Notes under the pieces: model-generated
Told to the model about the DNA's origin: nothing
Database searches by the model: none
The model's input: only the letters and a program-made list of their open reading frames with translations
Position numbers and translations under genes: made by a program
NCBI GenBank assembly: GCA_935421135.1
Contig: OW285192.1
Location: forward strand, 9,445,501-9,509,500
Length of the DNA: 64,000 nucleotides
Reading direction: 5' to 3'
DNA from: Bugulina stolonifera
Taxonomy: Eukaryota; Bryozoa; Gymnolaemata; Cheilostomatida; Bugulidae
In this document: positions 12,480 through 20,530 of the stretch, one piece after another
Numbering within the stretch: position 1 is the first letter of the stretch
How the letters are laid out: each line of letters begins with the position of its first letter

Positions 12480-13110
12480 TATATACTTTCCATTTCGGAC
12501 CATTGTAAGCACCTTTTGTGCCAAGGCCGACCCTTTTGGTGGCCGACGTCGGGCGGAACCATCCATGTTGTTGCATCAGTTCCGGACCCGATACCATGTC
12601 GGCCATGGCCAATACCTTATCGGCCTCTTTTTGCCGGAAATAGAACTAGTATACAAGACAGCACATTTTTTGTATGAAATCAGTTGTTGATTGCGCTCTA
12701 ATAAAGCAACTTCTCCTAACTCAAACCTAGAGGCTTACTCTTGTAGGCGGGTAACTCCACCGGCAGATCCATAGATCCATACGGCTCGAGTTCATCCCCA
12801 CCCTCGTTTAAGCATATCTCTACACCACTTCTACGACTTAGGTTGATCCCGGATTCTATATGAATCTAGCGCCGGGCTTAAGTTCCTAGAATATCAGATC
12901 TTTCTCTACACTCCTCTGGAGTATAAAGTCTACAGACCTACGCCGACCCTGGACTCTTCAATGAGTCCCAGCATCAGCCTACGTCAAGATATAATAATTA
13001 TAATAACAAGAGCACCTAATAACTGTTCACTCTTTTATGTGATGTGTGGAAGGTCACTTGGTCGTCTTTTACCAACTTCCAAGCCCTTTGCATACTCGTG
13101 CCCTCGGCAC
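12480..13110. other. GC-rich, foreign-looking stretch, probable transposon remnant
   Basis: This part of the unit B-specific sequence is much richer in G+C than its surroundings. It contains near-palindromic GGCCGACGTCGGGCGG and GTCGGCCATGGCCAAT, an AATAAAG-type signal near 12700 and no long ORF. It may be an LTR or other retroelement fragment, but I found no paired ends or target duplication. Confidence 0.3.
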
Positions 13111-14080
13111 CCGTATGTAAACAAGCACTAAAACATTACAGTATTATATTGAAACAAATTGATGAGTGAATTTCAGCCGGTTTACAAGATAGTTACTACA
13201 ATAATATAGAAGGGCTCATACATGTAGATCACATTCTAATCCCTCATCCACAGTACACAGTATAATATCATTCTTGTAATGCAACTGTTACGGTATTCTG
13301 TATATCCTGTGTTCACTAGAAGTGGAACAAAACTCGAAAAATCTCGAGTCCTGTCTTGAATTGTCTTTTCTCAAATGCCGTCTCGAGATGACTAGTAGTG
13401 TTTGTGGCCATAAAACTATATTTTGTGCACAATAATTCTTATATATGCTAATTATAATATAAATTTAGTTAATCAACAATCTGTGGATTGAAAAGTCATT
13501 AAATAAAATAATACCGATTTTCTAATAGTAGCAGTGCAGCTAGTTAGAGCTATTTACTACTAGTTCACCACTACCAATACTACTAACTGCATTCCAAATG
13601 ACTCCATCCCATAATGCAATGTGATATACATGTATTGTCTACTCATTGGGTTATTTCAGTAATGGAAACATAACTCCTACTGAATGTACATTGCAGTTGT
13701 CAATTTCACTTGTAAGCAAGTCATGTACATGCATGTACAATACTAGAATGCTACTAGTCTACTGCTCATCATTTATATTAAGTTACATAATGATACAAAT
13801 GTATATCAACTATGGGTAGTGATTAAAATTATTGGAATTCTAACTCGCAGATATAAAAGTTTGATAAATGGTTAGGGAAAATACTTGAACCCAAAAAGCC
13901 AGTCTTGTGTCAAAAATGCGCTACTCTGCCAATAGACAGAACAGCTCATATTATATTCTACCACTTGCCGTAGACTGAAGTTGCCCTCTCTTCATTAACC
14001 TGTACTGGAATGGACTGAGTAAGAACATCTATCTGTTGACTAAAACTTGTGAATTGCAAAGCATGAGACTTCAGACTCAT

Positions 14081-14180
14081 GGCCACTCACAAGCTATTGA
14101 TCATAATTAGAAATTGTCCTCCCTTGTTCTTCTCTTAAGGAAAGACAACTTTTAATTATGATCAGTAGCTTATGAGTGGC
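14081..14180. repeat. Hairpin-forming inverted repeat (copy in unit B)
   Basis: Paralogue of the hairpin at 4175-4270. Here the outer arms pair even further (GGCCACTCACAAGC against GCTTATGAGTGGCC). Arms are about 45 bases around a short loop. Confidence 0.6.
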
Positions 14181-14674
14181 CTAAAGTAAAGCCCTAAACT
14201 ATTGAAACATTCTATATAAGCTATAATGTGGCTTGTTGAGTCTTCATTTTCAAGTTACATTTGAGTCAACATCCAATAGAGTCATACGATTCAACATAGA
14301 CAAGAGAGCGCAACTCCGTGATTTTCAAGCCAATTCTTCCTAACCTGAATAACAGAGGCTGGTTTAAACATGGGAATAAAGTACACGGCATAACCCATTT
14401 AACTGTTTGTAAATCAAATCTTTAGAAAACCTGAAATGATTAGTTCCGTTTGCGCATTGAATGGTGTATTTGGTTTCCCACAATATGTATGTGCAAGAGC
14501 AGAAACAATTATTTTAGTGATAATATGCATGCTTGTCATTTACTAATTAGAACAATATAGTCTAGCAGTATCAGATAAGATAATTATACAGTAAGTGTGT
14601 ATCAGATAATAGATATACAGTAGTGTATATTATAATATAATAGATTACATGTCCATTGTTTCATCTCACGCCCC

Positions 14675-15320
14675 TCATGCTTCACTATCTGAAAGTGAAT
14701 TACCAGGTAAAAGTGGTTCACTAGAACCATATTGTACTCTAGACATACAACTAGCACCTGTGACTGGAGATACTGATACAGTTACTATTGTTTTCTTAGA
14801 TGTGCCAATCTCTCCTGTGATAGTAAATTCTGAATTGTTGCATGAGATGGGTGAAGTGCCATTTGTAAACTTGGTGCTAGCAGCTTCCTGACAACCACTA
14901 TCATTTAGATTTCTCATATAATTGTACAAAGCACGATCATTACTACGTTTTATAGAATTATAGGTTTGGGTGTCCATGATAGCAATGGCCAGCTCATTTT
15001 TTCCAGCAGTAAGAGATATTCTCCACATGACTGTGAGAATTTTAGTCTCACTGAGTCTCCAGCTAGCAACTCCTTTACTTCCAAATAAGGAAGTTTGCTT
15101 TATTTGCAACCATCCCACTTTTATTATCCGTTGAAGTAAAATCTGGAGGAAGAAGATTTATCACCCCTCTGTGGGTGTAAACTGGGCCACTAGATATTAG
15201 CTCCCGGCTGTTATTTACAAGCACCGTTGTCATCTCAACACCTGCCGATTCAAAATTGTGGATAAGGATGTGCCTGTGCACTCTCCACACCCCAACGGCT
15301 GTCCTCAAGATTGAAGCCAT
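14675..15320 (-). pseudogene. Frameshifted actinoporin-like copy, - strand of unit B
   Basis: This is the paralogue of the 4801-5448 gene and keeps nearly the same amino-acid sequence on both sides of a break. The N-terminal part starts at the ATG at 15318-15320 (MASILRTAV) and the C-terminal part ends at the stop at 14675-14677, but the two lie in different frames. Compared with unit A, two bases are missing in a run of A near 15090, in the codons just before GCKGV-type core residues. The core block appears here as GSKGVASWRL, so the first cysteine is also replaced. Either this copy is a recent pseudogene or the two-base difference is a sequencing or assembly error; the high conservation downstream favours a recent event or an error. 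Confidence 0.65.
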
Positions 15321-15739
15321 ATTCCTACAAAATATGGTAGGGATTGGAAGGAATGATCTGTCCAATTTAATAACAGACGAGTGACAAGCCAACTATGAGT
15401 ATAACATCTATACATGCCACGCATAATGTAAATTATGTAGACTACATCTCCGTGTTACGGAAATTTTCTTTGGGAGTTCATTGGCCTTATTATCTTGACA
15501 AATTCAACAGCATGCCAAACATGTGCAGACAATCTGTGTTTATGTAGACTAGCAAAACTTGATCCCAAGTTTTAGCTAACTAAAACACAAATCACCTTGC
15601 TCTTGCTAATTAATACTTTTATAACTCATATTTCTGTGTTTACTTACAGAATTTACCTAGATCCTGTGAACTGCACCCACTTTCTCTGATAATTTTCTTT
15701 ATGTTCAAAATATTCAAAAGTTTTGGAATCTATACACTT

Positions 15740-16522
15740 TTATTCATCATTACTTTCTCCTGTTGGAACCCACTGTGGCAGTTTACTATCTTCCCCTTCT
15801 GCTTTTGCATCATCATCATCTAGTTTGTTAGCCAGGTGGGGAATTATGTGATCAATAATTGATACACTATCCATTTTTTCTTCTTCTTCTTTTTGCAAAC
15901 GCTCGATTTCCATCATTAACCTCTCTTTTTCCATTCTTTCCTCTGTTAACTTTTTTTCTAAGAAGGCAATGCGATTTGTTCTTCTCTCTTTTCTTGCATC
16001 AATTCTCTGTTGCATCTCTAGTGCTTCTTTCCACCCCAGTGCTCCTGCCAATTCCACTTTCTTTAGTGCCAATTCTTGTTCTATCTTTCTAATCTCTTGT
16101 TCCCTTTTGTCACACATTTCAACCTCTTCTTTAGTTTCTACATGAGTTTGCTCTTCTATCATAATCTGGTTATTCTCTCCTGTAGAAGTCTCTCTCACTT
16201 CCACCCTAGCTTCTCCTGGTGAAGGGCTTCTTATCTCCTCTAACCCGTTTTTGGATGAATCTAGTTCTCCAATGTCACACATTTCAGCCTCTTCTATCAT
16301 AACCTGGTTAGTCTCTCCTGTAGAAGTCTCTCTCACCTCTAATCTAGCATCTCCTGGTGAAGGGCTTCTTATCACCTCTAACCCATTTTTGGATGGATCT
16401 AGTTCTCCAAACAATCGCCCTGCATATAGCGTATTACCTCTACTAAGAATTAAACCAGGGATGCTTTCTTCATTGTAACTCCTCTTCGCTCGCGATTTCT
16501 CCTTCCCATCCTCAAACGACAT
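15740..16522 (-). CDS. Unknown acidic coiled-coil protein within the unit B insertion
   Basis: Single-exon ORF of 260 codons with no recognised family. The N-terminal third is basic; residues about 38-130 hold two copies of a ~40-residue repeat built around LDxSKNGLExIRSPSPG and VRETSTGE. Residues about 140-215 form a long charged coiled coil (KKLTEERMEKERLMMEIERL). The tail is acidic with a DDDDAKAEGED run. It overlaps the upstream ORF (16450-17064) by 73 bases in another frame, so the two could be one protein interrupted by an indel near a GGGG run at about 16525, or a genuinely overlapping pair. G+C is higher than in neighbouring sequence. It lies wholly within a ~2 kb insertion that unit A lacks, so it arrived after the array formed. 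Confidence 0.5.
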   Translation of the reverse strand: MSFEDGKEKSRAKRSYNEESIPGLILSRGNTLYAGRLFGELDPSKNGLEVIRSPSPGDARLEVRETSTGETNQVMIEEAEMCDIGELDSSKNGLEEIRSPSPGEARVEVRETSTGENNQIMIEEQTHVETKEEVEMCDKREQEIRKIEQELALKKVELAGALGWKEALEMQQRIDARKERRTNRIAFLEKKLTEERMEKERLMMEIERLQKEEEEKMDSVSIIDHIIPHLANKLDDDDAKAEGEDSKLPQWVPTGESNDE

Positions 16523-17064
16523 CTTCTTGCCCCATCCTTTAATATGTTCAAAACTCTATGATAGAGTTCATTCTTTGAGCCTTCCCCACCAGGTTCATTA
16601 TCCAGATATAGTAAGAAGTGAGTGTTAAAAGTGGCCTCCGCTCCCACACCAGTTTCATCCCAGTTTCTATCTTCAATAATCTTCTCAACCTCCACTCTAC
16701 ACCAGGTTGACAACTCCGCATTCCTAAGAAGGAGTAAGGGAGAAGAAACGGATGCGTTTTTTGTTTCTACCATAGATGAAAATCTTGACCTAGCTCCTGT
16801 TAAGTCTTCATAACAAAGTGCCATTTTTCTCAACTTTTCCTCTCCTATCTTAAAAGGGATATTCATAGAGAGTGAAAGTGTTCTAAAATAGATGGCAAGC
16901 TCTACCACTAAGGAATTATGAGCGAGTCTGTCAACCCAATACCACATCCATGGACTATTCGTTTCTTCGATATTACTTTTGATCATATAATCCCATACAG
17001 ACTTCGGGAGGACTTCCTTTAAAAGTACATATCTCCCCGCTGCTCCTTTGGTGAGAAAAGACAT
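16450..17064 (-). CDS. Unknown globular protein, first ORF of the unit B insertion
   Basis: Single-exon ORF of 204 codons, first ATG at 17062-17064 directly downstream (in its own direction) of the G-rich tract and CCAAT boxes. The sequence looks like a folded helical domain: it contains VWDYMIKSNIEE, MWYWVDRLAHNS, and a cysteine-tryptophan block (ELSTWCRVEVEKII). I recognise no family. The last 25 or so codons are very basic (RRCRLRMGRRNRERR), and the downstream ORF in the overlapping frame also reads sensibly there, which suggests the true protein may switch frame near 16525. Intronless structure in an intron-rich genome hints at a retrocopy, a captured gene or a mobile/viral gene; none can be shown here. 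Confidence 0.45.
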   Translation of the reverse strand: MSFLTKGAAGRYVLLKEVLPKSVWDYMIKSNIEETNSPWMWYWVDRLAHNSLVVELAIYFRTLSLSMNIPFKIGEEKLRKMALCYEDLTGARSRFSSMVETKNASVSSPLLLLRNAELSTWCRVEVEKIIEDRNWDETGVGAEATFNTHFLLYLDNEPGGEGSKNELYHRVLNILKDGARRCRLRMGRRNRERRGVTMKKASLV

Positions 17065-17091
17065 GTTTGCTATGACTAAGTCTTCTTTGTA

Positions 17092-17236
17092 TTAATACAC
17101 GTGTACGGTCGGCGCCGCACGCAACGTGGGCGGACGCGGCTTGACCGCCTCAAACGATCGGTCGTTCGGGTGAGTGGGGGTTGCGGGGGAGGGTGGGCGG
17201 CGGCGGTGGAGGAGGGGTGGCGGTGATGACGGTGAT

Positions 17237-17289
<53 letters not shown>

Positions 17290-17580
17290 CGGCGGTGGTG
17301 GTGGTGGCGGCGGTAGCGGCGGTGGTGGCGGTGGTGGCGGTGGTGGCGGTGGTGGCGGCGGTGGTGGCGGCGGTGGTGAGGGCGGTGGTGGCGGCGGCGG
17401 TGGCGGCGGTGGCGGCGGTGAGGGCGGCGGTGGCGGCGGCGGCGGCGGCGACGGCGGTGGTGCGGACGAGACGAGGGCGGTGGCGGGGAGTGGGGGAGGA
17501 GTGGGAGGTGGGGGAGGGGGAGGGGATGGGGGCGGGAAGGAGGGAGGGAAGGGGTCGTGGCCGGGTTCGGGGGTCAAGTG
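17092..17580. repeat. Extreme G-rich (GGN)n tract with GC island
   Basis: From about 17170 to 17570 the + strand is an almost uninterrupted mix of GGC, GGT and GGA triplets with strong G over C skew. It is open in several frames on both strands, giving polyglycine, polyproline and Ala/Val/Thr-rich readings, which is what low complexity produces and not evidence for a gene. The strand has high potential for G-quadruplexes. It lies just 5' of the - strand ORF at 17064 and may be part of its promoter or 5' UTR. Confidence 0.85.
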
Positions 17581-17597
17581 TGCAAATGTTTTTTCGA

Positions 17598-17701
17598 CCA
17601 ATCAGAAGGGGGGATTTTGGGGTGACCTTGGCAAGGTCGTGTGCAAAATTTTTGTGCTCTTCTGTGATTGGTTGAAATCGGAAATACCGGCTTGTGATTG
17701 G
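17598..17701 (-). promoter_or_regulatory. Cluster of CCAAT boxes upstream of the insertion ORFs
   Basis: CCAAT boxes occur at 17598-17602 (+ orientation) and, in inverted form, within repeated TTGTGATTGGTTGAAA-like sequence at 17667-17671 and 17697-17701. The last two read CAACCAATCACA on the - strand, the usual NF-Y site form, upstream of the ORF starting at 17064. With the adjoining GC island this looks like a self-contained promoter carried by the insertion. Confidence 0.4.
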
Positions 17702-17897
17702 TTGAAAACAGGGGTCAATGAGTGCGTGTCTGTCTAGAAGTGCACTGACTATACTACTATTATTTATCAACATACCAATGTTCACTTCTCATTCTGGACC
17801 TCTACATCCACATTGTACATTCACATTGTAGCTTAGATAATAGAACTATGACATATTATAATTACAAGTAGATTTGTAGAATCTAGACTAAAGACAA

Positions 17898-18518
17898 ATG
17901 GAGGGGATACCAATAGGCCCACCAGCCGGAATGCGTTGCAACTTGCCCTCTGGGCCTAGAGGATTTGTCGGCATAGTACTCTGGTTCAAAAATCGCTGCA
18001 GTGTCATGGCGTCAAATAGTGACGCATATTCATTCCGTGGAAGAGTAGTTCAACCGCCTAAACCAATTACTCTGCCTGGAGACTACTCACGGATGGTAGT
18101 GGAAGACATATTTCCTTTTGGTGGATGTAAAGGAGTTGTTAGCTGGAAACTCAGTAAGACTAAAATACTCACAGTCATGTGGAGAATATCTCTTATTGCT
18201 GGAGACAATGAGCTGGCCATTGCTCTGTTTGACATTGAAAGATATCAGGAAATAGTTGGTCCTGACCGGAACCTGGAACGTTTATATAAAGCGATGCGTA
18301 AACCACAAGAAGGGAGAGTTTCAATGAAAATTGGAGACACTGTCCGAGAGCTAACTTTTTCGGACATCGAATTTATCGTCAATGGCACAATGGATAGTAC
18401 TAGAATAACAGAAATTAACATTACAATCTATCCCAAGATGCTGTGTAACTATGTCCCTGCTGCTGGAGAGCTGAGATTACAACAAGAGAACTTAGATCGT
18501 TTGGCTAATGGTTGTTAA
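17898..18518 (+). CDS. Actinoporin-like family protein, + strand copy of unit B
   Basis: Intact intronless ORF of 206 codons, TAA at 18516-18518, paralogous to the 6657-7283 gene. It keeps YSFRGRV, the GCKGVVSWKL core (about residues 76-85), LTVMWRISL, the NELAIAL strand and a C-terminal strand before YPKMLCNY; the first ~20 residues differ completely from unit A. The start is the first in-frame ATG and gives a glycine/proline-rich N-terminus with no signal peptide. Preservation of the frame despite many substitutions argues that it is under selection. The family reading has the same limits as for the unit A copies. Its divergent partner is now about 2.6 kb away because of the insertion, and that partner is frameshifted. 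Confidence 0.65.
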   Translation: MEGIPIGPPAGMRCNLPSGPRGFVGIVLWFKNRCSVMASNSDAYSFRGRVVQPPKPITLPGDYSRMVVEDIFPFGGCKGVVSWKLSKTKILTVMWRISLIAGDNELAIALFDIERYQEIVGPDRNLERLYKAMRKPQEGRVSMKIGDTVRELTFSDIEFIVNGTMDSTRITEINITIYPKMLCNYVPAAGELRLQQENLDRLANGC

Positions 18519-19170
18519 TACAACAAATGCTAGTTCTTGTATTGGACAACAGCAATATGACTGAAATGACTGCATGATTTTTTACCAAACAATGAATGAT
18601 TTCTTACTTGTTATAATATTGATGATTTTCAACATGTTATTTTTTCTTGTTCTACAATGTCTAAATCAGTTATACCAAACTGTTCTGTATACTATAGCAA
18701 TGATTCTATCATTCGATATTTTAGCAATATTTGAGTATTAAACCACACATAGATATGCACGCACCAACATGGTTATCTGAGTATAAATATTCTGAGCAGG
18801 TAGCTCAATAATAAATCCTCAGTATCCTAAATAAATTCTACTCTACTTTTTACTTTACACGATAATCATTTAATGTCTAATGATATTGTAGATTCAGCTA
18901 GATTTGATTCTCTCAGTTCAAGTTCAGAGATCAGATTCCAATAAAAAAGGTAATATGTAGATGATAAATCCATAATTCTATTACAGTGATGGTAGAGCTA
19001 TAATGTTGATCTAACCATCATACTGGTCAAGAGTTTATTCTATGCATACCGTATGCTAAGAGCTGATCTCAAAAATTGTAATGTTTGACTGCAGGTAGTA
19101 CATATAAATGAATGGGTCATGTAAACATAAGTACAGTGTATGTACATGTACATAACGTACACATATTATA

Positions 19171-20530
19171 TTCTGTATTGCAGCACACCTACATATGCAT
19201 TCGTTATAAGTAATCTATGGATACGAGTAGATAAAGGCATATACTATAAGTACTCAAGAATAATGGACAGCACAGACTGGTGTCACTACTCAGAGAAATA
19301 ACTGCAGCATCAGTTATGCAGGCATGTACATGTGCATGATGTACTCCTAAGCAGCTGGTTTGTGACTATAATAGTTTGTATGCATAAGCAAATCTTTAAG
19401 TCATGAGGTCATTAGGTCATGAGGAAAATTTAGTTTCGTGAGACAGGAACACCCACTGTCAATATTTCTAATAAGTTTAGTAGAGTAACAGTATAAACAC
19501 AGATGTAAGTGGATAAATAGAAAAGGCATGTCAGCTTGTAACAGCACAGCTGAGCCAATGTTATAAATCCATCTGAACTGAAGTGTTACAGATATTAGGA
19601 GTATGCACATGGCCTGATAAAAAGGAGTACCAGATGTATTTTTATGTACATGTACATGTATTTTATTCTCCTAACAATATTTACACATTTATTCAATTAT
19701 CGTAAGAGAAAGGTAAAGGTCATTTAATGACACGCTATTAGCGGGTCGTTTACTTTCCTCTGACAATGATAACTGAATATTTGTATAAATATTAGGGAAA
19801 TAAAATATACAAAAATTTGTCAAGTACTGCATTTTACCATTAATAAATTCACTGGTGGATTTATCAATGTCCAATGTCCAATGGGAGGCTTTTTACGTAG
19901 TTTATTCTCCTAACAATATTTAGACAGTTGTTCAATTATCATGAGAGAAAGATGAAGGTCATTTAATGACATGCTATTAGCGGGTCGTTTACTTTCCTCT
20001 GACGATGATAACTGAATATTTGTATAAATATTAAGAGAAATATAATATACAAAAATGTGTCAAGTGCTGTATTTTGCCACTGGCTCAAACATCTTCAATA
20101 TTGTAGATGACTTGAATAACATGATGTGAAGGTGTGTAGCTATTGGTTGACCACCTTAACAGTTGAACATGGAGGTATGCAGTTGAACTCCACTTATTTT
20201 ATCTTCTACCTACAGGATGAATCAAGGGAGGGCAACTTCTAATTATGATCAGTTGACTTAGACCGCCCATAAAACATGTGATGGTGATTAGATACATTAT
20301 AAAACATGATGTCGAATAGGAAGGTACTGGTAAATGTCTGTAAACTAACTTTACGTCAAATCCAGATAACGCCTGTCCAATAATTAAATTAGTACTCAGT
20401 ACATAGCACCATTCAACAAATGTTCACAACTATTGTTACTTTTAGGAGTCAAAAGTTTAAGTAATAGTTTCATAGTTTGGCATACATGTAGCAACACCTC
20501 ATTCTATCTATAACATTGCTACCTTATTTA
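19171..20530. repeat. Tandem segmental duplication, truncated unit C
   Basis: It resumes the beginning of the unit (19170-19600 matches about 890-1370 and 8165-9720), then continues with sequence found only in unit B (19645-20525 matches about 10670-11530). It lacks both genes. The two ~239-bp repeats lie at 19645-20090. Confidence 0.75.

Larger units (their letters stand above)
8171..19170. repeat. Tandem segmental duplication, unit B
   Basis: Second unit of the array, enlarged to 11 kb by four additions absent from A: a hAT-type element (8385-9536), a ~3 kb stretch of other repeats (about 10325-13320), and a ~2 kb insertion (about 15735-17755) between the divergent genes, plus small indels. 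Gene order and orientation match unit A. Confidence 0.8.

Noticed and set aside
12568..13008. Candidate solo LTR (TG...CA borders) in the GC-rich patch
   Set aside because: The five bases on each side do not match and there is no second LTR or internal domain.
17174..17737. Polyglycine ORF (187 codons) on the + strand and proline-rich ORF on the - strand
   Set aside because: Both are consequences of a GGN triplet tract that stays open in many frames; there is no complex sequence or conserved counterpart in unit A.
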